DNA from: Colwellia sp.
GTDB lineage: Bacteria; Pseudomonadota; Gammaproteobacteria; Enterobacterales; Alteromonadaceae
Length of the DNA: 64,000 nucleotides
Direction of reading: 5' to 3'
Assembly: GCA_013215385.1 (NCBI GenBank)
Contig: JABSOY010000017.1
Location: 33,381-97,380 of the forward strand
Of the stretch, positions 35,337 through 44,780 are shown piece by piece. The stretch's first letter is position 1. The number at the start of each line of letters is the position of its first letter. The position numbers and the translations under genes are program-made. The notes under the pieces were generated by a model that was not told where the DNA came from, did no database searches, and saw only the letters and a list, made by a program, of their open reading frames with translations.

Positions 35337-36332
35337 ATGCATATCGCTTCTCCATACTTGTTATTTATCGGTGACGCCACTGACCAACTCTCAATAAAAA
35401 TGGCTCGTGGTGTTGCAGATTGGCGTCCAGAGCTTTGCATTGGTGAATATGCAGTATCTGGTTGTACGGTCTCTACTGGTATTAAACAATTAAATATTGC
35501 ACAAGGTGCTCAACAAGGCGCAAAGTCATTTATTCTTGGTTTTGCTAATAGTGGCGGTATACTTGATAAAAAATGGTTACCTTACATTTTAGATGCTATG
35601 GACAAGGGTATGGACATCGTTAGTGGTTTACATGACAAACTAAGCGACTTTCCTGAAATTGTCGCTAAGGCTGAACAAACCAATCAGCAATTACTCGATA
35701 TACGCCATCCAAAAGCAGAATTTGTTACCGGCACAGCAGTAAAACGTACCGGTAAAAGACTACTTACCGTCGGCACTGACTGTTCTGTAGGAAAAATGTA
35801 TACCTCGCTGAGTTTAGAAAAATCGATGAAAAAGCATAATATTGATGTTGATTTTCGCGCAACAGGTCAATGTGGCATTTTAATAGCGGGTACTGGTGTG
35901 GCGATTGACTGCGTTATTTCAGACTTTTTATCCGGTGCCGCTGAAGCGCTATCACCAAATAATGACAGTGAACATTGGGATATTATAGAAGGCCAAGGGT
36001 CGCTTTCTCATCCCGCATTTGCCGGGGTTAGTTTAGGTTTATTACATGGCTCTCAGCCTGATGCTTTAGTTATTTGTCATGACTTAAATCGTAGTTATAT
36101 GCGCGGTTTACCTCATAGCCAATTCCCGAGTATTGAAACCACCATCGCGCTAAACTTACAATCGGCCAAATTAACAAACCCCAAGGTTAAAGTTGTTGGC
36201 ATTACCGTTAATACTTCAAGTGTTAGTGTTGAAGAAGGACAACGTATTTGTGCTCAATTAAGTGAACAATTCTCTCTTCCTTGTGTCGATCCTTTAAGAG
36301 ATGGCACAGATAGCATAGTGGCGACCTTATGA
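35337..36332 (+). CDS. dgcN: DUF1611 protein, probable D-glutamate N-acetyltransferase DgcN
   Basis: A 331-residue DUF1611-family protein. The N-terminal domain contains GDATDQLSIKMARGV and GEYAVSGC. The C-terminal domain has a P-loop (GTDCSVGKMYTSL, about 146-158), followed by DFRATGQCGILIAGTG near 178, IIEGQGSLSHPAF near 218 and HDLNRSYMRGLPH near 250. In marine Proteobacteria this family was described as DgcN, which acetylates D-glutamate before racemisation by DgcA. The stop overlaps the dgcA start by 4 bases (ATGA), indicating translational coupling. The function is taken from the family and the dgcA partner, with good but not complete certainty. Confidence 0.85.
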   Translation: MHIASPYLLFIGDATDQLSIKMARGVADWRPELCIGEYAVSGCTVSTGIKQLNIAQGAQQGAKSFILGFANSGGILDKKWLPYILDAMDKGMDIVSGLHDKLSDFPEIVAKAEQTNQQLLDIRHPKAEFVTGTAVKRTGKRLLTVGTDCSVGKMYTSLSLEKSMKKHNIDVDFRATGQCGILIAGTGVAIDCVISDFLSGAAEALSPNNDSEHWDIIEGQGSLSHPAFAGVSLGLLHGSQPDALVICHDLNRSYMRGLPHSQFPSIETTIALNLQSAKLTNPKVKVVGITVNTSSVSVEEGQRICAQLSEQFSLPCVDPLRDGTDSIVATL

Positions 36333-37399
36333 TGCTAACTGAAAAAACAATTATTGAAAAACAACCACTTATTCATAAGCTGACAATCAAAATTTTTAAT
36401 GAAAAACAACCACTAAAACATGTATTTAGAATTGCTCGTGGCGCTAAAACCCAAGCAGATGTTGTTGTAGTAACAATTGATGACGGCACGCATTGTGGCT
36501 GGGCAGAGGCAGTGCCTTATGCGCGTTATAACGAGTCTGTTGATACTGTTATGGCGCAAATTAATGCCATTGCATTGACCAATTTATCTCATGAAAACAT
36601 GAGTAAAACGCTTTCGTCTTTACCGGCAGGGGCAACACGAAATGCCTTAGATTGTGCTTGGTGGGATCTACAAGCTAAACAGCGTCATACCAGTGTCGAA
36701 AAGTTGTTGTTGCTAGCACCAGCCCAAGCATGTATCACCGCCCAAACCTTAAGTATTGATACGCCAGCGGCTATGGCTGAAGCTGTAGCCAAGCTTAACA
36801 AGCCACCTTTGGTGAAAGTTAAACTTGATAATCAAGGTATTATCGAAAAAATGACTGCCATTGCACAAGCAGCACCTGACAGTGAATTTATTGTTGATGC
36901 TAACGAAGGATGGTCTATCGACGACTTGCGTGATTGCGGCGCACAGCTTAAAGCATTAAATGTTATCTTAATTGAGCAACCACTTCCTGCGGGGCATGAC
37001 CACGCCTTAATTGATTTTGACTCTCCTATTCCACTTTGCGCTGATGAATCTTGCCATACTCGAGCAGAGCTCGATTATTTACAAGGCCGTTATCAAGTGG
37101 TTAATATTAAGCTCGATAAAACCGGTGGCTTAACCGAAGCGGTTTTATTGGCTCAGCAAGCAAAACGACAAGGTTTTGATATTATGATTGGTTGCATGGT
37201 AGCAAGCTCTTTAGCAATGGCACCAGCGGCATTATTAGTCAATCAAGCTCGTTATGTAGATTTAGACGGGCCACTCTTAATTCGAGATGACAGAGAGTTT
37301 GGCTTTAGCTTTGAGAAAGGAGTGATGCAACCTCTGCCACCTATTTTGTGGGGTGGACCACAGACACTAAAAGCAGCAAGTAATTTAATGAATAGTTAG
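36329..37399 (+). CDS. dgcA: Enolase-superfamily epimerase, probable N-acetyl-D-glutamate racemase DgcA
   Basis: A 356-residue member of the enolase superfamily, dipeptide-epimerase branch. Catalytic and metal residues are visible: the KxK motif in LVKVKLD near 168, Asp in FIVDANEGW near 191, Glu in LIEQPLP near 219, Asp in CADESCHT near 242, and Lys in VVNIKLDKTGG near 266. This branch includes L-Ala-D/L-Glu epimerases and DgcA, which racemises N-acetyl-D-glutamate. Coupling to dgcN favours the latter. The first 18 residues are extra, and an internal start is possible. A strong terminator follows at 37444-37470. Confidence 0.88.
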   Translation: MMLTEKTIIEKQPLIHKLTIKIFNEKQPLKHVFRIARGAKTQADVVVVTIDDGTHCGWAEAVPYARYNESVDTVMAQINAIALTNLSHENMSKTLSSLPAGATRNALDCAWWDLQAKQRHTSVEKLLLLAPAQACITAQTLSIDTPAAMAEAVAKLNKPPLVKVKLDNQGIIEKMTAIAQAAPDSEFIVDANEGWSIDDLRDCGAQLKALNVILIEQPLPAGHDHALIDFDSPIPLCADESCHTRAELDYLQGRYQVVNIKLDKTGGLTEAVLLAQQAKRQGFDIMIGCMVASSLAMAPAALLVNQARYVDLDGPLLIRDDREFGFSFEKGVMQPLPPILWGGPQTLKAASNLMNS

Positions 37400-37443
37400 T
37401 TTTCCGTTAATCCCTTACAGACTTCAAGTTATTGAAATGTCTC

Positions 37444-37470
37444 AGCCCTGCTCGCAGGGCTTTTTTTTTT
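37444..37470 (+). terminator. Rho-independent terminator after dgcA
   Basis: AGCCCTG and CAGGGCT form a perfect 7-bp stem around CTCG, followed by a run of T (37461-37470). It ends the gltS/lysR/dgcN/dgcA direction of transcription. Confidence 0.9.
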
Positions 37471-37665
37471 ATAAAAAACTTGCATACAAACGGTTATCTA
37501 AACGTCATTATTCGTTTTTATTGATAGTAAATATAACTTTCTTAGTTGAGCGTTATCGTTTTAGAAGACAAGAATGAGCACCACTAAAATGTTTTGATGT
37601 TGATTTGAAAAATGAATGTTTTCAACTAAAATTAAACCTATGTTTTGTCAAATTAGCCGCATGTT

Positions 37666-39384
37666 ATGCTTGTAAATTCATCTATCAATTTTTTCGACAA
37701 ACTCAGTACCCGTTTATTTACACCTTTGTTAGTTATTTTTGTTGGGGTGATCGTCATTCTTCTCGTTTATGTGCCTTCAGTGACACAAAAACACACCATA
37801 GATTCTGCCATTGCTACTGCAGAAAACACCGTAAAGCAATACAAAACTATTCGTGGTTATTACACTAAAAATGTAATAAAAAAAGTACTTGCTACTTCCG
37901 ATGTCACCGCAGATTATCGCCACAAAGATAAAGATAAAGTAATCCCCTTACCGGCAACTTTTATTCATGAAATTAGTGAAGCGTTTGCGAAAAATAACAT
38001 TATGACTTTAAAACTTTACAGCCCCTACCCTTTCCCTAACAGAGCAGAACGTAAATTAGATAACTTTGCAAATGAAGCTTGGGCAGCTTTAAAAAACAAT
38101 ACATCTAAAACATTTTCACGTGTTGAAAATATTAATGGTAGAGAAGTCGTTCGTGTCGCTCTTGCAGATACTATGACACAACAAGGTTGTGTCAATTGTC
38201 ATAATAGCCACCCAGAAACGCCAAAAAATGACTGGCAGTTAAAAGATATCCGCGGAATTTTAGAAGTGCAGCTCCCTATTGATAAACAGTTAATCAACGC
38301 TTCTCACCTAAACACAACTATCACCGTCATTGTTTTAATAGCCGTATCCTCTACCGCAATTTTATTATTTATCATGTTTAGACGTTTAATTTCTAATCGT
38401 TTAAGAAGTGTGCACGATGCACTTCAAGAAATAGCTGACGGCGATGGCGACTTAAGTCAAAGATTAAATGAAGTTCCAAAAGACGAAATAGGCAATATCG
38501 CCTCCGCTTTTAATAACTTTATCGTGCAATTAGAAAAAACCATGTCAAAAATCAGCACCCAGGTCAGCCAATTAACAGAAACAACGTCTGAAATGGCTAA
38601 TATAACAGAGCAAACACAACAAGGGTCTGTCAACCAACAGCAAGTTACTGAACAAGTATCCTGCTCGATAAACGAAATGATTTCAGCAACAAAAGAAATG
38701 GCGACTATTGTGGCAAACACAACAAGTAATAGCCAAGAAACCCAGCAACAATCGGAACATAGCCAACTGCTTATTAGTGAAAATTTGCAGTCGGTTCAAG
38801 CATTATCCAGAAGTATGCAGCAAGCTGCTGAGGTCGTTACTGGTTTGGAGAATGACAGTCAAAATATAGGCAGTGTTTTAGATGTTATACGTGGTATTGC
38901 TGAACAAACTAATCTATTAGCACTAAATGCAGCCATAGAGGCGGCGCGCGCTGGCGATCAAGGTCGAGGTTTCGCGGTTGTTGCCGATGAAGTGAGAACA
39001 CTCGCGAGTCGAACGCAAGAATCTACAGAAGAAATTAATAAAATGATTGAGCAATTACAACACAGTGCAAAATCTGCGGTTCAATCTATTAAAGAAGGAA
39101 ATAAAAACATTGTCTTAAGCGAAAATAAAGCTCAAGAAGCTCAGGAAGTTATCAGTACCGTCGGTAATGCAATCGCTTCAATTCAAGAGCAAAGTTTACA
39201 AATTTCTTCAGCGACTAAAGAGCAAACATCTATTGGCGAAGAAATTCACGGTAATATTGACAGTATTAATCAAGTGACTCGTGAGTCTAATAGTAATGCT
39301 ATACAACTATCTAAAATGGCTGAAGAAATAAACTTAGCGGCCAACAATATTAATAAACAATTAAAACGTTTTACTAATAAATAA
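37666..39384 (+). CDS. Methyl-accepting chemotaxis protein with heme-binding DUF3365 sensor
   Basis: A 572-residue transducer. A membrane helix (about 17-38) is followed by a periplasmic DUF3365 (Tll0287-like) sensor (about 45-205) carrying CVNCH at 175-179, the c-type heme attachment motif. A second helix (about 216-238), HAMP (about 240-295) and the cytoplasmic signalling domain follow, with hairpin tip [19 protein letters not shown] near 417-435. The heme suggests redox or gas sensing, coupled to the Che kinase. It sits between dgcA and the convergent prpF. A role in finding D-glutamate cannot be claimed. The start is taken from family length. Confidence 0.92.
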   Translation: MLVNSSINFFDKLSTRLFTPLLVIFVGVIVILLVYVPSVTQKHTIDSAIATAENTVKQYKTIRGYYTKNVIKKVLATSDVTADYRHKDKDKVIPLPATFIHEISEAFAKNNIMTLKLYSPYPFPNRAERKLDNFANEAWAALKNNTSKTFSRVENINGREVVRVALADTMTQQGCVNCHNSHPETPKNDWQLKDIRGILEVQLPIDKQLINASHLNTTITVIVLIAVSSTAILLFIMFRRLISNRLRSVHDALQEIADGDGDLSQRLNEVPKDEIGNIASAFNNFIVQLEKTMSKISTQVSQLTETTSEMANITEQTQQGSVNQQQVTEQVSCSINEMISATKEMATIVANTTSNSQETQQQSEHSQLLISENLQSVQALSRSMQQAAEVVTGLENDSQNIGSVLDVIRGIAEQTNLLALNAAIEAARAGDQGRGFAVVADEVRTLASRTQESTEEINKMIEQLQHSAKSAVQSIKEGNKNIVLSENKAQEAQEVISTVGNAIASIQEQSLQISSATKEQTSIGEEIHGNIDSINQVTRESNSNAIQLSKMAEEINLAANNINKQLKRFTNK

Positions 39385-39399
39385 TTAAAAACGCTATAG

Positions 39400-39429
39400 A
39401 AAAGCAAAGAAAACATTTTCTTTGCTTTT
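39400..39429 (+). terminator. Rho-independent terminator after the chemotaxis gene
   Basis: A 14-bp perfect stem (AAAAGCAAAGAAAA with TTTTCTTTGCTTTT) around CA, followed by a T-rich tract. The convergent prpF stop at 39452 is close by, so it may serve both genes. Confidence 0.8.
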
Positions 39430-39451
39430 TATTTTTTTAATTTTCTTCGTA

Positions 39452-40678
39452 TTAAAATGAATCGTTAGGAATACGTACCCAACCTTCCATTAACACCCGC
39501 GCGCTTCTGCTCATTACGGCTTTGTTAACGGTCCAAGCACCGTTTACTTCACTCGCTTCTGCGCCTACCTTTAGTGTTCCTGATGGATGACCAAAAGTTA
39601 CTGAACTTCGACTTTTTGTCTCTCCTGATGGCTCTCCCCCACTTGCCGCTAAATTAACTAAAGTGCCGGGAATAGCCGCGGCAGTGCCAATAGCAACAGC
39701 CGCTGTGCCCATCATGGCATGGTGTAGCTTGCCCATTGATAATGCGCGTACGTGTAAGTCTATTTCGTTTGCTGCAACGGATTTGCCACTAGAGGTAATA
39801 TAATCTTGCGCTGATGAAACAAAAGCGACTTTTGGTGTGTGCTGACGATCTTGTGCTTCTGAAACATCTGATATCAAGCCCATTTTAATTGCGCCATAAG
39901 CACGAATGGTTTCAAAACGTTCGAGTGCCGCAGGGTCGCCATTTATCGCTTCTTGCAGCTCAGTTCCGGTATAACCAATTTCTTCTGCATTTAAAAAGAT
40001 GGTCGGAATACCAGCGGTGATCATGGTGGCCTGTAAATAACCTTTTTCTGAAATATGAGCTGGAACCTCTAATTTATCAACTAAATTTCCCGTTGGAAAC
40101 ATTGCTTCAGAGGGGTCAACAGGCGCGATAAATTCAACTGGCACTTCTGCGGCAGGAAAAGTAACACCATCTAATTCAAAGTCACCGGTCTCTTGTACTT
40201 CACCGTTACTAATAGGTACTTGAGCAATAATAGTTTTAGAGATGTTCTTTTGCCAAATACGTACCGTACAGATACCATTTTCAGGAATACGTGTCGCATC
40301 AACAAGCCCCGAATTAATAGCAAATGAACCAACAGCCGCCGTTAAGTTACCGCAGTTTCCGCTCCAATCAACAAAAGCTTTATCGATAGCAACTTGACCA
40401 AATAAATAATCAACATCGTGATCTGCTTGGCTGGATTTTGCTAAAATAACCGTTTTACTGGTACTCGACGTTGCCCCGCCCATACCGTCGGTTTGTTTGC
40501 CATAAGGATCTGGGCTGCCAATAACACGTAATAACATGTTATCACGTGCTTCACCAGCAACCTGACAACGTTCTGGTAAATCAGTTAAATTGAAAAACAC
40601 CCCTTTTGAGGTGCCGCCACGCATATAGGTTGCGGGGATCTTTACTTGAGGTTTGTGTACTTGAGGTATGTTTTTCAT
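39452..40678 (-). CDS. prpF: 2-methylaconitate cis-trans isomerase
   Basis: About 408 residues from the ATG at 40678, chosen because AAGGATT precedes it and MKNIPQVHKPQVKIPATYMRGGTSKG matches the family start. A longer frame would add 30 unrelated residues. It is PrpF of the diaminopimelate-epimerase-like fold, with MRGGTSKGVFF, DWSGNCGNLTAAVG (catalytic Cys region) and HAMMGTAAVA. It isomerises the 2-methylaconitate formed by AcnD, allowing the AcnD route of the methylcitrate cycle. It is the last gene of the operon, separated from acnD by 240 bases that contain a repeat-like element. Confidence 0.93.
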   Translation of the reverse strand: MKNIPQVHKPQVKIPATYMRGGTSKGVFFNLTDLPERCQVAGEARDNMLLRVIGSPDPYGKQTDGMGGATSSTSKTVILAKSSQADHDVDYLFGQVAIDKAFVDWSGNCGNLTAAVGSFAINSGLVDATRIPENGICTVRIWQKNISKTIIAQVPISNGEVQETGDFELDGVTFPAAEVPVEFIAPVDPSEAMFPTGNLVDKLEVPAHISEKGYLQATMITAGIPTIFLNAEEIGYTGTELQEAINGDPAALERFETIRAYGAIKMGLISDVSEAQDRQHTPKVAFVSSAQDYITSSGKSVAANEIDLHVRALSMGKLHHAMMGTAAVAIGTAAAIPGTLVNLAASGGEPSGETKSRSSVTFGHPSGTLKVGAEASEVNGAWTVNKAVMSRSARVLMEGWVRIPNDSF

Positions 40679-40835
40679 AGTGAATCCTTTTATTTTGTTC
40701 TTATCGTCACTCTTTGCCATCCATGACACCGTGACATACCGTTCATCCTGAACAGAAAAATGGCACATATTCTTTAATCAGAATAATGTGCCATTTAAAA
40801 ATTAAATCAATCAAGTTTGATGTCTAGACGAATTA

Positions 40836-40925
40836 TTTATATTGAGAGCAAGGCGACTGCACGGAGCTTGGTTTACCAAGTGAGTACAGCCAACGCAGCT
40901 ATCATTAGAAATAAACGTTTAGCCA
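40836..40925. repeat. Candidate dispersed palindromic repeat between acnD and prpF
   Basis: The stretch contains CTTGG-TTTA-CCAAG as the centre of a longer imperfect dyad, running from GAGAGCAAGGCGACTGC to ACAGCCAACGCAGCT. It overlaps the acnD stop codon and fills an unusually large gap inside an operon. The layout resembles intergenic repeats of marine Alteromonadales, but only one copy is visible here. Confidence 0.4.
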
Positions 40926-43537
40926 TTAGACTTCAAGAAATCGGTGGCAAACTTTTGTAATACCCCACCACCGTCGTAAACTGAAACTTCTTCTGCGGTA
41001 TCTAAACGACATTTCACAGGAATTTCAATAACCTCGCCATTTTTACGCGTCATTACAACCGTCATAACTGCGCCTGGCGATGTTTTACCTACTACATCGT
41101 AAGTTTCACTACCATCAATATTATAAGTATGACGAGTTTCACCATTAACAAATTCTAGTGGTAATATGCCCATGCCCACTAAGTTCGTCCGGTGAATTCG
41201 CTCAAAACCTTGCGATACGATAACTTCAACACCGGCTAAACGAACACCTTTTGCTGCCCAATCACGTGATGAACCCTGACCATAATCAGCACCAGCGATG
41301 ATGATTAATGGCTGTTTGCGCTTCATGTAAATTTCGATAGCTTCCCACATTCGAGACTCTATGCCTTCAGGCTCGATACGTGTTAGTGAGCCTTGCTTAA
41401 CTTCGCCGTGTTCGTCCTTACACATTTCATTAAACAATTTCGGATTAGCGAATGTTGCCCGTTGCGTTGTTTCATGATCGCCACGGTGCGTTGCATAGGA
41501 GTTAAAGTCTTCATGTGGTACGCCCATTTTATCAAGATAAGCACCTGAAGCGCTATCTAGCTGGATAGCGTTTGACGGTGATAAATGATCGGTAGTGATA
41601 TTGTCACCTAATACCGCTAAAGGACGCATCCCCTTCATCGTACGTTTACCCGCTAACGCTCCTTCCCAATAAGGAGGACGGCGGATATAAGTACTTTTAG
41701 GATCCCAGTCGTATAACGGACTTTCAGCCGGTTCAAACGCACCTAAATCAAACATTGGGGTATAAATTTTCTTAAATTGCTCAGGCTTTACCGCTGAGGC
41801 AACAATGGCATCAATTTCTTCATCTGATGGCCAGATGTCTTTCAAGGTAATATCATTACCGTTTTGATCTTGTCCTAATACGTCTTTTTCAATATCAAAA
41901 CGCATCGTACCGGCAAGTGCATAAGCAACAACTAATGGCGGTGACGCTAAGAAAGCTTGTTTAGCGTGTGGATGAATTCGTCCATCAAAGTTACGGTTAC
42001 CTGATAGAACTGCTGTTGAATATAAATCGCGGTCAATAATTTCTTGTTGGATTTTTGGATCTAATGCGCCCGACATGCCGTTACACGTTGTACATGCGTA
42101 ACCGACAATACCAAAGCCCATTTTTTCCATTTCAGACAATAAGCCGGCTTCTTCTAGGTAAAGTTTTGCTACTTTCGAACCCGGAGCAAATGACGTTTTA
42201 ACCCAAGGTTTACGTTTTAAGCCAAGCTCGTTAGCACGTTTAGCAACTAAGCCAGCAGCAACAACGTTACGCGGGTTAGAAGTATTGGTACAAGACGTGA
42301 TTGCGGCAATAATTACGGCGCCATCTGGCATTTCACCCTTAGCTTCTTGTGCTTTACAGGCAGCTAAGTTTTTAGCGATACCTTTCGAGACTAAATCAGC
42401 AGTCGCTAATCGACGATGCGGGTTAGATGGACCTGCTAAATTACGACAAACCGTTGATAAATCAAATTCAATAACACGTGGGTATTGTGCATCGACTAGG
42501 TCATCAGCCCATAAACCGGTATGTTTAGCGTAAGTTTCAACTAATTTAACTTGTTCTGGCTCACGACCCGTTATTTTTAAGTAATCAATCGTTTGTTCAT
42601 CAATGTAAAACATACCTGCAGATGCACCATATTCTGGTGTCATGTTTGAGATAGTCGCTCGGTCACCAATGGTTAAATCTTTAGTACCTTCACCAAAAAA
42701 CTCTAAGTAGCTAGAAACTACTTTTTCGTTACGTAAAAACTCAGTGATAGCAAGTACCATATCGGTGGCCGTGATACCAGGCTTACGCTTGCCCGTTAAC
42801 TTAACACCAATAATATCAGGTAAACGCATCATCGATGGACGACCCAGCATGACAGTTTCCGCTTCTAAACCGCCAACGCCAATCGCGATAACACCCAGTG
42901 CATCAATATGTGGTGTATGAGAATCAGTACCAACACAGGTATCAGGGAAAGCAACACCGTCGCGTAGCTGAATAACCGGTGACATTTTCTCTAAATTGAT
43001 TTGGTGCATAATGCCGTTACCAGCAGGAATAACATCGACATTTTTAAAAGCGGTTTTTGTCCACTCAATAAAATGAAAACGCTCTTTATTACGGCGCTCT
43101 TCAATCACCCGATTTTTATCAAATGCTTCGGGGTCAAAACCAGGTGCTTCCACGGCTAGCGAGTGATCTACAATGAGTTGCGTTGGCACAACCGGGTTTA
43201 CTTTTGACGGATCACCGCCTTGCTCCGCGATTGCGTCGCGTAAACCGGCTAAATCAACTAATGCGGTTTGCCCTAAAATATCATGACAAACAACACGCGC
43301 CGGATACCAAGGAAAATCTAAGTCTTGTTTGCGCTCAATTAACTGCTTGAGTGAATCAGTTAACGTTTCAGGTGAACAACGACGTACGAGTTGCTCAGCT
43401 AATACACGAGAGGTGTAAGGTAGTGTTGCATAACTACCTGCGCTAATAGCCTCAACAGCACTTCGTGTATCAAAATAATCAACATTTACACCACCGACTT
43501 TATAGCCAGGCAGCGGTTTGCGATGTTCATAATTCAT
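40919..43537 (-). CDS. acnD: Fe/S-dependent 2-methylcitrate dehydratase
   Basis: An 872-residue aconitase-superfamily enzyme of the AcnA/AcnD branch. The 4Fe-4S cysteines are visible in ITSCTNTSNP near 413 and in YACTTCNGMSG near 480. DSHTPHIDALGVI near 205 and the C-terminal swivel domain with GSSRDWAAKG near 753 are also present. Linkage to prpF identifies it as AcnD, which dehydrates 2-methylcitrate to 2-methylaconitate, rather than a TCA aconitase. It lies 5 bases after the prpC stop. The translated start MNYEHRKPLPG is typical for the family. Confidence 0.94.
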   Translation of the reverse strand: MNYEHRKPLPGYKVGGVNVDYFDTRSAVEAISAGSYATLPYTSRVLAEQLVRRCSPETLTDSLKQLIERKQDLDFPWYPARVVCHDILGQTALVDLAGLRDAIAEQGGDPSKVNPVVPTQLIVDHSLAVEAPGFDPEAFDKNRVIEERRNKERFHFIEWTKTAFKNVDVIPAGNGIMHQINLEKMSPVIQLRDGVAFPDTCVGTDSHTPHIDALGVIAIGVGGLEAETVMLGRPSMMRLPDIIGVKLTGKRKPGITATDMVLAITEFLRNEKVVSSYLEFFGEGTKDLTIGDRATISNMTPEYGASAGMFYIDEQTIDYLKITGREPEQVKLVETYAKHTGLWADDLVDAQYPRVIEFDLSTVCRNLAGPSNPHRRLATADLVSKGIAKNLAACKAQEAKGEMPDGAVIIAAITSCTNTSNPRNVVAAGLVAKRANELGLKRKPWVKTSFAPGSKVAKLYLEEAGLLSEMEKMGFGIVGYACTTCNGMSGALDPKIQQEIIDRDLYSTAVLSGNRNFDGRIHPHAKQAFLASPPLVVAYALAGTMRFDIEKDVLGQDQNGNDITLKDIWPSDEEIDAIVASAVKPEQFKKIYTPMFDLGAFEPAESPLYDWDPKSTYIRRPPYWEGALAGKRTMKGMRPLAVLGDNITTDHLSPSNAIQLDSASGAYLDKMGVPHEDFNSYATHRGDHETTQRATFANPKLFNEMCKDEHGEVKQGSLTRIEPEGIESRMWEAIEIYMKRKQPLIIIAGADYGQGSSRDWAAKGVRLAGVEVIVSQGFERIHRTNLVGMGILPLEFVNGETRHTYNIDGSETYDVVGKTSPGAVMTVVMTRKNGEVIEIPVKCRLDTAEEVSVYDGGGVLQKFATDFLKSNG

Positions 43538-43542
43538 AGTAA

Positions 43543-44697
43543 TTACCTTTCGCTAATTGGGGTAACTGTTCTTGGCTCAGCGCCGGTATAGTCTGCACTT
43601 GGGCGAATAATACGGTTATTTGAGCGTTGTTCCATAATATGAGCAGCCCAACCGGTTAAACGTGAACACACAAAAATAGGTGTGAATAATTTCGTTGGAA
43701 TACCCATATAGTTATAGGTTGAAGCATGGAAAAAATCTGCATTACAGAATAATTTTTTTGTATCCCACATGAACTCTTCACAGGCAACTGAAATATCGTA
43801 AAGTGATGTATCACCATTCTCGCTCGCCAACTTTTCAGACCAAGCTTTGATAATGACGTTACGAGGGTCTGATGTGCGGTAAATAGCATGACCAAAACCC
43901 ATTATTTTTTCTTTACGGGCCAGCATGCCAGCCATTTGATCTTTCGCATCGGCTGGAGATTTAAAAGATTCGATCATAGCCATAGCGGCTTCGTTAGCAC
44001 CACCGTGTAATGGACCACGTAATGAACCAATTGCACCCGTGATACAAGAGAACATATCTGATAATGTTGAAGCACAAACACGCGCAGTAAACGTAGAAGC
44101 GTTAAACTCATGTTCAGCATATAAAATTAACGATACATCCATCACACGTTGATGTTGTGCTGATGGGCTTTCACCATTTAATAAGCGTAAGAAGTGTCCG
44201 CCTAAAGAACTCTCATCAGTGGTACAGTCAATCTCTACACCATCATGTGAAAATTTATACCAATAACACATGATTGCAGGGAATGCAGCTAACAAACGAT
44301 TTGCTGCTTTATTTTGCTGTGAAAAGTCAGTTTCTGGCTCTAAGTTGCCTAAAAATGAACACCCCGTACGCATAACATCCATAGGGTGTGCGTCGGCAGG
44401 GATAAGTTTTAATACTTCTTTTAATGCTTGCGGTAAGTCACGCAGGACCAATAAATCAGCTTTATAACTCGCTAGTTCTTTTTCATTAGGTAATTCACCA
44501 TTAAAAAGCAAATAAGCGACTTCTTCAAACGTTGAGTTTTCGGCTAAATCGGCAATATCATAACCACAGTAAGTCAGCCCTGAACCTGATTGTCCAACGG
44601 TACAAAGAGCTGTTTCACCCGCACTTTGACCACGTAAACCTGCACCGCTAATTTTTTTATCTGCTACTTTTGTATCTAACACTTTTTTATCTGACAT
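43543..44697 (-). CDS. prpC: 2-methylcitrate synthase
   Basis: A 384-residue citrate-synthase-fold enzyme that condenses propionyl-CoA with oxaloacetate. Typical segments are GLRGQSAGETALCTVGQSGSGLTYCGYDI at the N-terminus, catalytic His in GPLHGGANE near 232, His in GFGHAIYRTSDPR near 268, and Asp in the DFFHAST region near 322. The short N-terminus and neighbours (prpB upstream, acnD 5 bases downstream) favour PrpC over GltA. A GC-rich hairpin (GGTCGG with CCGACC) lies in the 83-base gap to prpB and could tune expression between the two genes. Confidence 0.94.
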   Translation of the reverse strand: MSDKKVLDTKVADKKISGAGLRGQSAGETALCTVGQSGSGLTYCGYDIADLAENSTFEEVAYLLFNGELPNEKELASYKADLLVLRDLPQALKEVLKLIPADAHPMDVMRTGCSFLGNLEPETDFSQQNKAANRLLAAFPAIMCYWYKFSHDGVEIDCTTDESSLGGHFLRLLNGESPSAQHQRVMDVSLILYAEHEFNASTFTARVCASTLSDMFSCITGAIGSLRGPLHGGANEAAMAMIESFKSPADAKDQMAGMLARKEKIMGFGHAIYRTSDPRNVIIKAWSEKLASENGDTSLYDISVACEEFMWDTKKLFCNADFFHASTYNYMGIPTKLFTPIFVCSRLTGWAAHIMEQRSNNRIIRPSADYTGAEPRTVTPISER

Positions 44698-44780
44698 AAG
44701 ACTTTCCTCATATTTTTTATGATTGGTCGGGCGAGTTTTACACCTGCCGACCGACTATATTTTTTATTATAAATTTATTT

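Noticed and set aside
44698..44780. Terminator between prpB and prpC
   Set aside because: GGTCGG/CCGACC can pair, but the loop is long and no T-run follows directly; continued operon transcription is more likely.
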